A stretch of 64,000 bases of DNA. Source: Aurifilum marmelostoma. Its lineage: Eukaryota; Ascomycota; Sordariomycetes; Diaporthales; Cryphonectriaceae. The position numbers and the translations under genes were made by a program. The notes under the pieces were generated by a model. That model did not search any database. It was not told the DNA's origin and saw nothing but the letters and a program-made list of their open reading frames with translations. Positions 44,832 through 58,100 of the stretch are shown in pieces. Positions within the stretch are counted from its first letter, which is position 1. Each line of letters opens with the position of its first letter. The DNA lies in NCBI GenBank assembly GCA_027559495.1, contig JAMXSV010000007.1:806001-870000 (forward strand). Direction: 5' to 3'.

Positions 44832-45660
44832 TCTTTTCCGTCGCCCGTCCGTCTTGATCCCGTCCCCTCCTCGTATCCCACCCCATCCCCCCAATTCCGG
44901 CCTTACACGTGCTGCTTAGATTGTGCCCAGCCCACTGTATCTCTGCCGCTGTGAGTAGGGATCAGGGAGGGACAGAAGACATCACCTGGCTGTTCTTCAT
45001 CATCAGCAGTAATCAGTCGTCCTTGACATTTCAAATTCAGATAGTATTTGAAAAGAGAGAAAAAAAAAAAAAAGAAAGAAGAGAGAAGAAGAAAAGGAAA
45101 AGAACAAGACAAAAAGGAAGGAAGGAGGGAAAAGTCGAGGGTTGTTAGGCTACGCCGGAAGGTGCCAAGTGGCGAGGTCGGGGTAGTTACTTCCAGCATC
45201 TGAGATCCGGAACATCCTTCAGAGGGCAAGCACTCACCTCACCAATTCTGGTTGGCCTCTCCTTCCCTCTCTTTTCTGCAACCACACTCAAACACCAACT
45301 CTAACTCAAATTTGCTTCCTTTCGCGCACTGACTTTCAGCTCACTGCCAATTCTTGAACCAATACCGGCGACAGCGGATACAGACGACCAACCCCATCCA
45401 TACACCCTTGCTCTTTATCATCTATTAATACCAGGGTTGACTCCTCAAACCATTATACAGCACCTAGGCTGCTCCTGACTCTTGTCACCTCCTCGCCCAG
45501 GCCTGCTTCTTACCGTGCAGCTCTCTGGTCGGCCGTCCAGCATCTCTTCTCCATTCTCGAGGGCAGCTGCTTGGGTTTTGGATACCTCCACACACACGCG
45601 CACACACACACACAGCCTACATTCCAAGCACAGCTTACATTCATGCTTCATACTTATGCC
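42668..45660. other. 3 kb intergenic region
   Basis: The gap between the DNMT5 gene and the Zn(II)2Cys6 gene. It holds an A run (43319-43336), a C run (43681-43696), a CT repeat (about 44797-44824) and an A-rich patch (45058-45075). Only short, low-complexity ORFs occur. The last 500 nt are pyrimidine-rich and look like the leader of the transcription factor gene. Confidence 0.6.
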
Positions 45661-48081
45661 ATGACCATGGACCTATACGGCACGGCGACCCCACCGCGCC
45701 CCGCGCGATCGATATCCAGCTCCGACTCGCCCCTCGAGTCGCAGGTCAGCGAGTTCAACCAGAGCGCTGTCTATGGCTCGGGGCAGTCTGAGAGCCGTCT
45801 CTCTCCAGATCAGGCCTCTCAGTCTGCACCCGCCAATGCTCCCCCCTCGGTTCCTGCGGCATGCCTTGGCTGTGTAAGAAGACTCCCTCAACTCACTCAT
45901 CCACTCTCTCTCACCCTTGTTCCACCCTCTTCCAGCAGCACTACCACCCCCACCAGCACTTTCTCCTCCTTCGGCCTGACCCCTCCTCCTTTGCCCTCTA
46001 TACACGCAGAAAATAAGACGTACTGTTCACTGCGATGGATGCATCGACTAATATAAGACTTGTTTGCCCCCGCGAATAGCGTGCCAAACACCTCAAGTGT
46101 GACGGGAATACCCCTTGCGCCCGCTGCGTAAGCTCGGCCATCGAGTGCGTCTACGTCGCATCGCGCAGAGGCTACAAAGGCCCGCGCAGAGGCATGGCCC
46201 CGAACCCCAACAAGCGCCACGCCTCCTCGTCGCCAGATGCCAGGGGCGGCGGCGATATCGTGCCCCCTAGCGCGCAAGGGCCTGGCCCAGAGAGCTGCCC
46301 CATGCTGCTCGGTGCCGGCATCGCCCCGGGCCTGACCAGCACCGCCTTCACCGGCGGCACCACGACAAACGGCGGCTCCACCCCAGCGGGAGCCGCCGCG
46401 CCCTTTCTGTCGGCCGCGTCGTCCATGAACCACCTACAGCTTTACAGGAACCCGCCCTTCTCAAACCCCCTCGACGCTGTGCAGCACGGCGCCCCCATGG
46501 CCCCGGTGGCCACCATCGAGGACAAGTGCTTTGACTCGTTCTATTACCACTACCACGCCGCGCACCCCTTTGTGCTTCCCAAGGAGCACCTGGCCCGCCA
46601 TGTGCGCGAGACGGGCCAGAAGCTGGAGCACCTCATGACTGCCATGCGATACGTTGGCTCCTTGTTCCTGCAGGCCGGGCCAGCGCGGGCCTCATATCTG
46701 GACGAGGCTCTGCGCTTGTGCCAGTCCCCCACCACCACCAGGGACGGCTTCCTTGTCCAGGCCCTGTTGCTGCTCATCGTGGCCCTGGACGGCAGCTGCC
46801 AGCAGGACAAGGCGAGGGACCTGCTGGGCGAGGCCGAGAGGATAGCCATCGAGATCGGTCTCAACACCAAGGAATACGCCACGCTCCACGGCCGGGGCCT
46901 GCCTATCCTCGAGGAGAGCTGGCGGCGCACGTGGTGGGATCTCTACGTCTGTGACGGCATGGTCGCAGGTGTCCACCGGGTCACCAACTTCTATCTCTAC
47001 GATGCGACCCCAATCGGGACCCTCCCAGGCCTCCCGTGCGAGGAGTCCGAATACCTCTCAGGGGTAAGTCAGGAGTAACCACCAAACTACCGACAGTCCT
47101 CTCCCTCACCCGATCCCCACGCGCCTACGGATGCTTTGGTTTTCTTTTTGGGGTGATCTGATCTGACTCTCGATGCTCCGCACGCAGAATATACCACATC
47201 CAATGTACCTGGAGGACTTTGAGGACCAGATCTTCACTGGTGAGGACCGCGCGTTCTCGTCTTTCGCCTATCGCATCGCCGCGATCCGCAACCTCGGGCG
47301 CTTCATGAGGTGCCCTCCAATCATGTTCCCAGAGGATGAGAACCTGATCAAGATGGATACGCACCTGACCAACTGGCGGCTACACCTGCCGCCGGGAAAG
47401 AGAGATCCCATTGACAAGAGCTGCGCGCCTGATGAGATGCTCTTCCAGGCACACTTCATCACCACTGCGTAGGTGGTCCTGCTCCGCCTCGATTCCATCA
47501 TAATGACCTACGTATGGCTGACATCCTTGCCTCTCTCCCCTCCTGTCTCTAGATGTACAATCATGCTACACCAGCCGCACTCCCAGCTCGACGCCTCCCC
47601 CGCCCGCAGCGTCAATTCGTGTGCGCCCTACCGCGCGGTGCCCACGGGCGACGCCTTCAACTCGCACACGCGGCATACCATCACAGCGGCGTGTGACATT
47701 GCCAGGATGATCACGTACGCAGTGCCGCTGCAGCACCACACACACTTTTTTACCTGCGTCATCACCATGGCGTCCATCGTGCACCTGTCCAAGTGGGCGC
47801 TGTATTTTATCCCGGACGAGGACGACCTGCGCGAGCAGATCCGCCTCAGCATCGGCGCCCTGTCCAAGCTGAGCGTCGTCTGGAAGGCGGCCGCCACCGC
47901 CTGTGGCCAGGTCAAGGGCGTCGCGCAGGAGATTTACAGGGCCAAGAAGGCCGCCCAGCTCACTCCAGCCTTCTGGATCGGCTTCACACAGGCCGAGATG
48001 ATCAACAGCCTGAACGTGGACGATAATGTCATGAGCGAGATCGACTCGATGCTGTCCGCCGTCACGTCGGCACCGCAGTGA
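45661..48081 (+). CDS. Zn(II)2Cys6 fungal transcription factor
   Basis: A fungal binuclear zinc-cluster regulator of about 668 aa. Exons are 45661-45873, 46080-47063, 47188-47468 and 47553-48081, all in phase. The DNA-binding cluster starts ACLGC (about residue 70), is interrupted by the first intron right after the second Cys, and continues RAKHLKCDGNTPCARCVSSA and ECVYV, giving the six Cys with C-x2-C-x6-C and C-x2-C spacing. A basic linker (RRGYKGPRRG) follows. The fungal-specific regulatory domain spans the middle (for example FDSFYYHYHAAHPFVLPKEH, and the ESWRRTWWDLYVCDG motif typical of this domain). The C-terminal part is helical. ATGs at 45643, 45661 and 45667 are in frame; 45661 and 45667 have better context. 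Its target genes are unknown; the next gene downstream is an ABC transporter. Confidence 0.9.
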
Positions 48082-50794
48082 GGGGGGAAGGGCCCTGTAA
48101 GAGACAGGTGAAGGAGAGGGAGGAGCGAGGGAAAGGAAGAAAGGAGGAAGGGAAAAAAAAAAAAGGTACACGCACACGAACACACGCACATATATATATG
48201 CAAAGGGATTTACATATGCGTTCTGAATCAAGAGATGGATGAGCATGTGCAAAGGGAGAGTAATAACACGGGAAAGAGGCTGGGCCTGCAACGCGAGAGA
48301 CAGAGAGAGAGAGAGAGAGAGCGCACGTGTTTTTTGTCTTGGATAGTAAGTTTGGAAAGACAAGGTCGGAGAAAAGGCTGACGTGCGTGTATTACAACAA
48401 TAACACAATACCTCATTCCGGCGCACACGCTACTTTGTACGAGGGAAAAAAAAAAAAGGATTCTTAAAACATGTGCATATTAGATTGCCTGCCTCGACAG
48501 GGGGCAGGGCCAATAAGAAGACCCCAGATATGTGCAAAGGTGACCTCTGAAACCCATCACAGGGAAGAAGAAAAGAAAGAAGAAAAAAACAGCGGGCGAA
48601 TCATGTACTTGGCTTTCCTTTTTTTTTTTTTTTTTTTGTGTCTTTTCTTTTTTCATAGTGGACAGAAGAAGAAGAAAAAGCAAAGAGAGAAGAGGTGAGA
48701 CTCGAAAGGTCATGCCGCAGGCGCAAAAAGACAGCGGCGACACACCAGGAGGCACCGGACCGCCTCGTCTCACCAACAAAGGGGCCACATCGGAGAAAAC
48801 TCATGTTGTGTTCGACTTGGCACGACGCGTGCCATCGTGGGCCTGACTGAGCATGTCATTTATTGCATCCTTCCTTTTCTAACTCTCTTAGTCCCCGAGG
48901 TTAGGTTCCACAGCAGCGGCGACCATCAGAGCCTGCTACTTCATATCGGGGTAGATGTTGTTGGTGTTCTTTCTTTTTTTTCTCCTCCTGCTAATTCCCT
49001 GTATTAATGGCTAGAGCCGGAAGAATCGGAACCGAGTATGCAGCTTTCTTCCGAGTGGTGTGGCTCCATCCTGGCAGCAAACACCACCAAAACCCCTACT
49101 CAAGCTTGCTGTAATCACTGCGAAAACCCAGTGTGTCGCCGTCGTGGTGGGTGAGATGGGGTAAGCGGAGGAAAAGAGGAAGAAGAAAATCAAGCTCAGC
49201 TGCTCAGGCAATGAGATGAGTGGGGTGGTGACCAAAGTCTTGTTTCTGCCTGGTTCAAACCGTCCAGCCACACCCACCCATGCGCGCGCACCCGCCCGTC
49301 CACAGAGCACACAATACAGCCTAGCACAGCGTTTGCGCTGTGTCAGCCGCATGGCGCCAGAATAAATTTGGTTCCGATGCAAGGGCAAGGGCAAGGGCAC
49401 GCGCGAAACACATCGTCCCTCCGCTCGGCAGGAGAAGGTCTACTGCTTCTGCCGTCCAGCAGGCAGCTCCTCACATCCCCCTGCCTGGCCTGGCCTGGCC
49501 TGACCTCGCAGCGCGAACAAGCCGACCAAAGGGAGACACTTCCTTATTATGATGCTCCACTAATCATACTTAGTATGTGCAGTTGTACGCGACAACACAC
49601 GGCTCGGGACAGACGTAGACGAGGGCTGGGGGGGGATTACGAGGGATGTGTCAAGTTTCACACAAAAAACACACACACACACACACACACTTGCATACTG
49701 GCACGTGAAGAGACGGGCCGCTCGCGGGGCATGGTTCCTGCACGGTGTGCTCGTGGCGCAGAGGGTAGGGGTTCGGATGAAGGAGGGTGTAGGTGTCCAG
49801 TAAGATGAGTGGGCGACTGACCGAGTGTCTGTGCTGTATGTCTCTTCCTGTTGCATGTCTGACAGCAGTTTGAAAAAGAAAAACAAGGCCATCCTACTGC
49901 TGATCTACCATACTACAGTGACTTGTACTACTGCAAGCGAGGAACGCGGCGTGGAGACAGGCTTTATTTGGCTACACTACATTCCATCGCCCGACGATGA
50001 TGATATTTCTCTCTCTCACACACTCACTCACTTTTCCATTTTTATTTCCCCTCCTGTTCTCTGGTCCAAACAAAACCTTCCGAAGGAGCGCAAGAGAGAA
50101 GAAAGGATCAAAGGAAAAGAAAATCCATCCTATCTCTCTCTCACTCTCTCTCTCTCTCTCGGGGACCTTGGTAAGAACCTAATCTCGTCGGCGAAGATGA
50201 CGTTCAGGATTATCGTCACCTTTCCATAAGCGGCCGTTTTCGTACACAGCTTGCTCCTCCACCATCAGTCACCACCATCTCCAGCTGCTCCTCCTGCTCC
50301 GGTGGTCCCCCACGGGGTCAGCAGTCAGGCACATTCTCGAAGTTTTCCCACCCTTATCCTAGAACTTGTTTCCTCGTGGAGCCCGGGATTTGCTTTGGGT
50401 AAAGGGAGTCAGTCAGCCAGCCGTAGGGGAGAGTGCAGGGCCCCTGCCCGGCTCGGTTCACGTAAAACATTCATCAACAACGGCATTCCAGCTTTATAAT
50501 AGCCTTGTTGATCTTTGTTTGTTCGAAACTGGTTCCCTTTCCTCGAACCCTTGTCGATAATCACCTGTTGCCTCTTCTGAAAGCAGCCAAACTTTTTCAA
50601 CTCTCCCTCTTACTCTTTCTTAGTAACCCCCCCCCCGTCTTTTATTTCTTCCCTTTCCTATCTTTTACTCCGCTTCCTTCTTGAGCTCTTCTTTTTCCTC
50701 TCCCTGCTTTTCATTCACCATATATATTCTTTTTATTCCCATCCGGAAAGTGCAAGTTAAGTTATCCACCATATCAGACAGCAGGAAAGAAGAC
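48082..50794. other. 2.7 kb intergenic region upstream of ABC transporter
   Basis: This gap holds the 3' UTR of the transcription factor, a GA repeat (48301-48322), a T run (48619-48637), a (CA)n array (49669-49690), an AAGGGC-like repeat (49380-49398) and a CT repeat (50130-50160). No convincing gene was seen. The last 200 nt are pyrimidine-rich and fit a leader. Confidence 0.6.
49669..49690. repeat. (CA)n microsatellite
   Basis: About 11 CA units in the gap upstream of the ABC transporter gene. Confidence 0.9.
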
Positions 50795-53063
50795 ATGGCG
50801 AGCAGCGGACGAGGAGCCTACAGCTCCGAGGGCGAGTCGGCCGTGGTCAAGGAGACCAAGGATGTCGATATCGAGCTGCACGCCGCCACCGAGGCCCACC
50901 TGCGGAACACGACGGTGAACAACATCTCGTGGCGCGGTGTCACGGTCACAGTCAAGGACCGTGTGACGAAACAGCCCAAGGTGATTGTGGATAATGTCGA
51001 GGGTCATGTACAAGCTGGTGAGTGATTCTGGTGTAAAATATAGACACCTTCACACTTTTCCTATTATTTCTTTATTTTCCATCGTCGAGCTAACATGCCC
51101 ATCTTTCTGGTCAGGCGAGATTCTCGCCCTGATGGGTCCGTCCGGATGCGGCAAGACTACCCTCCTAAACGTGCTGGCCTCACGCAGCACAGGAGCCGCC
51201 AAGGTCAGCGGCGGGCTCCTGGTCAACGGCACCACGCCCTCGACCCCGGCCTTCCGGCAGCTGAGCCGCTTTGTCGAGCAGGAGGACGCCCTCATCGGGT
51301 CGCTGACGGTGCGCGAGACCCTGACCTTTGCATCCAGGCTGTCCGGGGGCGGCGTGTCGTCATCGTCCCTGTCGAGGCGGGAGAGGGCGGCGCGGGTGGA
51401 TGGGCTTGTGGATGCTTTTGGTCTGCGCGAGCAGGCGGATACCATCATCGGCACGCCGATCCGGAAGGGCATCAGTGGTGGGCAGAAGAGGAGGGTTGGG
51501 ATTGCCAGTCAGCTCATCACGAGCCCTCGGATCCTGTTCCTGGACGAGCCTACGAGTGGCCTGGACTCGGTGGCTAGTTTTGAGGTTATGAATTATTTGA
51601 AGGGGGTTGCCAAGCGAAACAATGTGAGTGGGAGGGAATATCCTCTGCTTTGTTGTCGGTAACCTTCTTAAAGCTGACAACACAACAGCTCATCGTCGTG
51701 GCCAGCATACACCAGCCGTCCACCTCAACCTTCAACCTCTTCGACAAGCTCATGCTCCTCTCCGGCGGCAAGACACATTATTTTGGTCCCATCCGCGCTG
51801 TCGGGCCCTACTTTGAGTCCACAGGCCGTCCTCTCCCCCTTCACGTCAACCCGGCCGAGTTCCTCCTGGAGCAGGTCAACATCGACTTCGCCTCCTCCTC
51901 CTCCTCAGACAAGGACGGCGAGCAGCAACTCCAGCGCCGCCTGGGTGCCATGCAGTACGCCTGGGCGTCCTCACCCATGGCCGAGCACCTGTCCACCATC
52001 ATCCGAGGGTGCGAGGCGCAGCACCACCGCCATCACCGTCTTCACGCACGACAGGGCAGTAACAGCTCCAACACTGTCGAGATGGTGGACGCGGAGGAGA
52101 AAAGACCCGGGTTCGCAAGCCTGGTCCTGACCCTGCTGCATCGGTCTTTCATCAAGAGCTATCGCGATGTGATTGCCTATGGTGTGCGGGGTGCCATGTA
52201 TCTCGGGCTGGCCATCATGATGGGGACGGTGTGGGTTCGGCTCAAGACGGAGCAGGAGTATATTCAGCCATATATCAACGCGATTGTGAGTTCATCTCAG
52301 TGACAGCCTCTCTCATCCACTGGATGTGTTTTTCCTTTTCTTTTCTTTTTCCTTTTTGGATTTCTCATGCTCACACACGATACTTTACCAGTTCTTTGGC
52401 GGAGCCTTCATGTCCTTCATGGCAGTGGCCTATGTCCCCGCCTTCATAGAGGACCGCAACCAGTACGTCAAGGAGTTCCACAACGGGCTCTACGGCGCCG
52501 CGGAGCTCGTCGTGTCCAACTTCCTCATCGGCATCCCGTACCTCTTCCTCATCGCCATCGGCTTCTCCGCCATCTCGTACTGGCTGTCCAACTTCCAGCC
52601 CACGGCCACGGCCTTCTTCACCTGGGTCATGTGGGTCTTCCTCGACCTCCTCGCGGCCGAGGGGCTCGTGGTGCTCATGTCGAGCCTGTTCCCCAACTTC
52701 GTCGTCGCCCTCGCCCTGGTCGCCTTCGCCAACGGCCTCTGGATGTGCGTCAACGGCTTCATGGTCTCGCCCACCGTGCTCAACGTCTTCTACAAGTACG
52801 TCTTCAGCTACTGGGACTACCAGAAGTACGTCTTCGAGGGCATGATGGTCAACGAGTTCCACGGCCGGGCCTACTCGTGCGGCGCGGGCTGCAGCTGCAT
52901 GTACCAGACCGCGCTGGCGGACAGGTGCATGATCGCCGGGGACGGGGTGCTGGCGCAGTACGGGTACGAGGCCGGGTACCTGGGCAAGAACGTGGGCATC
53001 ATGATTGGGATTATTGCTGGGTATCGCATCGCGGCGTGGTTGGCTCTGATGTGGAGGAGGTAA
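50795..53063 (+). CDS. ABCG (WBC-type) half-size ABC transporter
   Basis: A half-size ABC exporter of 666 aa with nucleotide-binding domain first and membrane domain second, the ABCG/White layout; two copies must pair to work. Exons are 50795-51017, 51115-51623, 51689-52285 and 52392-53063. Walker A is GPSGCGKTTLLN (about residue 81), the signature ISGGQKRRVGIASQ (about 193), Walker B ILFLDEPTSGLDS (about 213) and the H-loop ASIHQPS. The membrane half contains about six hydrophobic segments (for example GVRGAMYLGLAIMMGTVWV and FFTWVMWVFLDLLAAEGLVV). A Cys-rich loop (YSCGAGCSCMYQTALADRC) precedes the last segment, as in ABCG proteins. The substrate is unknown; relatives export lipids, pigments or drugs. 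It lies 2.7 kb downstream of a Zn(II)2Cys6 regulator on the same strand. Confidence 0.93.
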
Positions 53064-53714
53064 GCAGATCAACAGATTTGAGGATCAAAGGTTCTGGTAG
53101 ACAAGAGGGTGGAGACTCATGGATGGTTGTTATCTGCACTTGATGGGTCGGCCAGCTGCAAGGGATCTCGTCGGACGAAGCTGGAGGAATGGATATTTGA
53201 TTCCTTTTTTTTTTTTATTCCCCTATTATCAAGAGAACATTTATATTTTATAGAGGCCAAAAAAATATAGATGGGCTATACTACACTGGAATATACTTCT
53301 GCAACTCTCATGGGGTCCCACCTTGACTCTTTTTTTCTCCCTGTTGACATTCAGTCGTTCAAATTTTCTCTTCTTGCTATAGAGAAGAAGAAGAAGAGTA
53401 GAAAAAGACAGAGAAACCGGAAATACGCCTTTCTGGAGATGAGAAATAACAAGAAATAGCAACGGTGGTTGGGATGCACGGTGAACCCCCAATCCTCTTC
53501 GACAGCATACGTGGTCGGCCCCATACCGAATTGGCAGACCGCATGCTCATTTTTTTCTTTTAAAAAAAAGGGAAAGAAAAGAAGGAAAAAGAACCCCCTA
53601 GAGAACCCAAAAACCATATCGCTTGATTTCTTTTTCCACCTCTTTCAAGACAGCCAGCCCACCATGCATGCTCCCCTTTCCCCCTCCCCTCCGCTCCCCC
53701 CTCCGCTCTCCATC
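53064..53714. other. Convergent 3' region
   Basis: A gap of 651 nt between the ABC transporter (+) and the Apple-like gene (-). It is A/T-rich with a T run near 53204-53215 and an A-rich patch (53564-53590). No gene was seen. Confidence 0.65.
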
Positions 53715-54132
53715 TCACCCAGAGTCGTCCTCCACGGCGGCATACCAGTTCTGGCTATGATTAGGCGTCCCGATGCCGCTCTTGAGCCAGCAGGTCTTTG
53801 TGCCGTAGTAGTCGCCCCAGCCCACGGCGATGCAGCCGTCGAGGCTGCCGCACTCGGTCAGGCAGCCCTCGAAGGTGGTGATGTTCCTCGATTCGAGGTC
53901 CGTCGCGCCGCTGTCGCTGTTGTAGTCGCGGCCGCACAGCACCAGGTACTTCTTGCTCGTGTCCGTCGCCAGCGTGTACAGCGTCTCGTTGGCCGTCGGG
54001 CAGATGATGTTGGTTTTGGCCGTGGCCGTGGCCGAGGCGGTTGCTGCGGGGAGGCCTGTGGATGTCGTCGGGGATGTGGTTGCGGTGGCTGTTGCTGTCG
54101 AGTTGCTGCTGGTGGGGGACCGTGTTAGTAAC

Positions 54133-54212
<80 letters not shown>

Positions 54213-54780
54213 GAGAGAGAGAGTGTGTGTGTGTGTGTGTATGTGAAGGAGGTGGACAAGATGGGTTGGGCTAGTCTGGAGGGGGGAAGTTCAATGCCGG
54301 AACCGGTGTGCGCACGAGGACGGTTTTCTTTGTTGTTGTTGGAGAGACAGCGAGAGCTTATCGACGAGCCGTCCCGCTCGCCGACCTCTTCTTTCTCGTT
54401 TCTTGTTTCGCCGACTCGCCTGCCACAAGTCTGGATCCGGAGAGAGGTCGAGGGATCAAGCCCTGGAGAAGGAGGAAAGAGGACAGAGAAAAAGAGGCCG
54501 AGGTTGGGTTTGATTTATATGTTGTCGACAACCATAACATACCTTGAACCCTTATTATTCTGCTCGCCCAGTCCCAGGCCCAGTCCCACCGCGATGGCGA
54601 CCATCAGTCCAAAGACGACCAGCGCAAGCACCACCCAGAACATCTTCCTCCTCATCCCACATATCCTGTCGCGTCTGGGCTTGGCCCCTGATGGCTCGTA
54701 AGGGTTGCCGCCGTTGTTGTACCGATGCTCTGCCGCCATGCCCGGCCCTCCTGGCATCCCAGCACCCGGCGGGAACGGTG

Positions 54781-54814
<34 letters not shown>

Positions 54815-55147
54815 TGCGGCATTGTACGGGTAGGCAGCGGTAGGACCGTTGTACTGCTGTTGAGGCGAGACCTGCGGCAGAGGATACTCCCCGTAGGCCT
54901 TGTGCTCTGCGTACCCGGAGACCACCTCGGGGGGCTCCCTGCTCACGATCTGGGGCCGGCCGTCGCCGACGACCTGGAGGCCCGAGAAGGTCTCATGGTC
55001 AAAAACCTCCTTCTCGTCTCTGCTGTTGGGACCGTTGGGGCTGTCATTAGCGGCCGCCATGATGGCGGGACCGGTTGGTGCGGCGGCGGCGGGATGGTGG
55101 ATCCAGACCTTTTGCTCGTCGGCGGCGTCCGGGCTCGGGGGCTTCAT
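53715..55147 (-). CDS. Single-pass membrane protein with Cys-rich (Apple-like) ectodomain
   Basis: A protein of 332 aa. Exons are 55147-54543 and 54108-53715, with a 434-nt intron. The N-terminal 170 residues are Pro/Gln-rich and probably cytosolic, with a Gln run of about 11 (CAG repeat at about 54781-54811). A basic stop (CGMRRK) is followed by one transmembrane helix (MFWVVLALVVFGLMVAIAVG, about residues 180-200), then a Thr/Ala/Ser-rich stalk likely to be O-glycosylated. The C-terminal domain has six Cys and the pattern CxTANETLYTL, LVLCGRDYNSD, FEGCLTECGSLDGCIAVGWG and CWLKSG, which resembles the PAN/Apple-like folds common in fungal surface proteins. There is no signal peptide, so it is likely type II with an outside C terminus. 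The function is unknown. Confidence 0.85.
54133..54240. repeat. (GA)n/(GT)n microsatellite inside an intron
   Basis: About 85 nt of GA followed by about 20 nt of GT lie inside the intron of the Apple-like gene. On the coding strand this is a long CT tract upstream of the acceptor. Confidence 0.95.
54781..54811 (-). repeat. CAG repeat encoding Gln run
   Basis: A run of about ten CAG codons in exon 1 of the Apple-like membrane protein gene. Confidence 0.9.
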
Positions 55148-58100
55148 GCCATTGGCTCTCTTGTCTTGTTGTTGTCACATGAGGGGAGGGAGGAATCATA
55201 CACAGCAACAGGCAGGGCAGGGCAGGGCAGGGCAGGGTAGGGCCCCCGGGTTGCTGGCTGTGTGCGGGAGATTCAATGTGAGGTGGAAGACCCTTGGTTG
55301 ATTGTTGGAATTTAGGAAGGAGAGTGAAGGAGAGAGAGAGAGAGAGAGAGAGAGGGAAGATCGCGAAGACGAGTCAGGGTGTACGAAGCAGGGGGATCCA
55401 GTCTTGTCTTGTTTCTTTTTTGGTTCGTCTTTCTCTTTTTTTTTTATTTCAATTTTTTTTTCAGCTCTTCTTCCCCCCTCTTCCGATCGCGCCGGATATA
55501 AGATTAGCAAACACGAGATCCAAGGCAGGGGAGTTATTAAAACCAAGGAAGGGAAGGAAGAAGAAGAAGAAAAAAAAAAAAGCACACAAAATGAAAACAA
55601 TAACTAGATACTACGGTAGGAATAGGAAAAAAAAAATGGTTTGTTGTTGGGGGGAAATAGATTGAATCTGTCTTGAGGAACTAGAGAACAGGAAAAGGAA
55701 AAAGAGAGAGGAAGAAAGAGGACAGCCATCCTTTCGTCCAGAGATGAAATGGGATCTAGAGGCCTGGAGGAGCCGTCCATACCACCACACACAGGCACAC
55801 CCACCCACGCACGAGCACTCTCGGGCCATAGAAGAAATGAGACAGGGTGGTAGCCCTACAGGACAGTCACCCTACGAGCAGATACCAACATCCTGACGTG
55901 ACTAGTGCCTGGTTTGGGTCGTGATCGTTCCAAAAGGCGAGGGCAAAAAGGGCGAAAAGGGCAAGCAAGGTCCATACTTAGATGGTGGTGTGCACGGCAC
56001 AGGGAGGGCAGGGCACCATGGCTACCCTGATCGCCGAATTTCAGCGCCGCAGTCTTGGTCCAAGGGGGTCAAAGCCTCTGAAGTTTTCCCCCTCGACTCT
56101 ATACAGTACGGTCTGTATTGTCAATCAACCAGGGGCGGGTGCGTGGGGTAGCTCACCTGCAGGGACGGGAATCCTGAAGGAGGTGCGCTAGACACGATAG
56201 GAGTAACATATTGGTCTCGACGGGGGCTTGTCCAGTCCATACTGCGGTACTACCGACCAGAGAAACAACCAGGCCTAGCCAATCTCAGCTGTAGAGGCCA
56301 TTATTGGGGTACTTCAAGAGCCAGGCGCGCTCTTCTGCCGGCTCGCCTCCCCGCACCCGTGGCCTGACCACGGCGGATGCGAAGCTCTTGTGCTCGCTCA
56401 CCCTCTCTCGACTTCCCATGGCACTTCTTTTCGAGCCAAGCTTCGGACCCCTGTGGATATTAAGATGTGCATACTTAGCACATGCACGCACCAGTAAGCG
56501 AGTATCTCCACCTGGCTTGGCCGGAGAAAGCAAGAGAGATGCGAGGCAGAGGGAGGAATGGCAGTCGGGGTGGTATACGGAGCAGAGTATACACACATAC
56601 AGACTACTGTGCTGTAGTGGTACTATGTTATACTAAGTACTTGTTGGGCAGGAGAATACAAGCTTGAGTTCATCATGGACATGGTGGTCGGAATTCCAAG
56701 ATGCAAGATGAGAGAGATTGCCGAGGGGCCGTCAAAACCAGGTCGGCGACATCCACGTGGGATCCTTCTATCCCCCGTCCCAGCAGATCCCTCCTGTTGT
56801 CTCTCTCTCTCTCTCTGTGCCGAATCAACCGTCCAGTATGCGTGCATAAATCTCCCATGTTGTGATATGGAAGATCTGTGGTGCATAGTGTATCACACCG
56901 CCGTCACCCCGTCTTCGAATGCAGACCGAGAGGTCGATGGACCCGGACCTTCAGTGGCTTCGGAAGCAGGGGGGACCACTGACATAGTGAGACACACTAC
57001 CCTATATGCCGGATTTCTGGCTTCCCACCTCATATCCATCCCAAATATCCCATGGTATCTGTCCTTCAGCCCGCCCAGCCTGCCCACCAGCCTTGACAGA
57101 CACGTGAGACCGATAATCCCCACCAACTGACTGCTTTGAGTATGACCACTGCCCACCGTGTCCAAGGGCATTCTTTTTCAAGCAGCGATCGTCGCTGATT
57201 AGTGAGGGCCTGGGCAGGCGGGATCCACCACATCCGAGTGGCGCTCGGTGAGATCCTGTTAAGCTCACCATTCAGCTGGGGCGTTGGGCATGGGTGCCAG
57301 GCACAGGAGAGACCACAAGTCCAAATTATTACACCTTGATTCCATAAGTACTGTGTTCCGTGGCAGCCGAGGTATTAAGGAAGAAAAAAAAAAAGGGGGG
57401 GGGGTTAAGAAGGACAAGAAGCACAAGTATCGAATCATCATCTTTGCATAACCATCTCAGCACAGCTCCCTTCTCCGCCCTCACAGGTGATCGGCCGTGT
57501 ACCATCTCCAGCCAAAGTTCGTATCATCCTGTCATGTGCCGAGCGGGCGAACAACTGATCAGTCGGCTTCCCGCATCACCGGCCCGGCCATCCATCAACG
57601 GCTTGCCAGTCCCCAATGTCTAAAGAAGCCGCCGCTCTTGGCTATGATAACGCCATCAATACTTGGGTCAACACACCCACAGCACCAGAGTAGGGTAGTC
57701 AGCCCTCAGGCAGTGTCATGCTCGTGTGTGGCGCCCATAAAAAGCCCCGGTGCCTGTCAGCATCCACTCCTGGCATCTCCTTGACGGCCGCCGCCCGTTC
57801 TAGACCTTTCAGAACCCGACTGTCGTGTGTCCACCAGAAAGCTTAAATCGCTTGCCCCCCCCCCCCCTTAACGGCCCTGTCTTGCTGCTACCGTATCATG
57901 GATGGCGATGGTGCGCTAGCAACTCCACTGAGCTGCTCTCTTGATGTCGGTAGAAGTACCCTGATTAAGATGTCTAGACGGCAGATTCGATACTATGGGT
58001 CATGTGTCCGCCCAGAGATCATCATACTAAAAGAAAAGACCCTGAAAGCCTGCTGAGGGTACATGCGCAGGGTCCAAAGGCCATTCCTCCAGCGTTGTGT

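Noticed and set aside
45661..53063. Secondary-metabolite gene cluster
   Set aside because: A regulator and a transporter are present, but no PKS, NRPS, terpene synthase or tailoring set is nearby.
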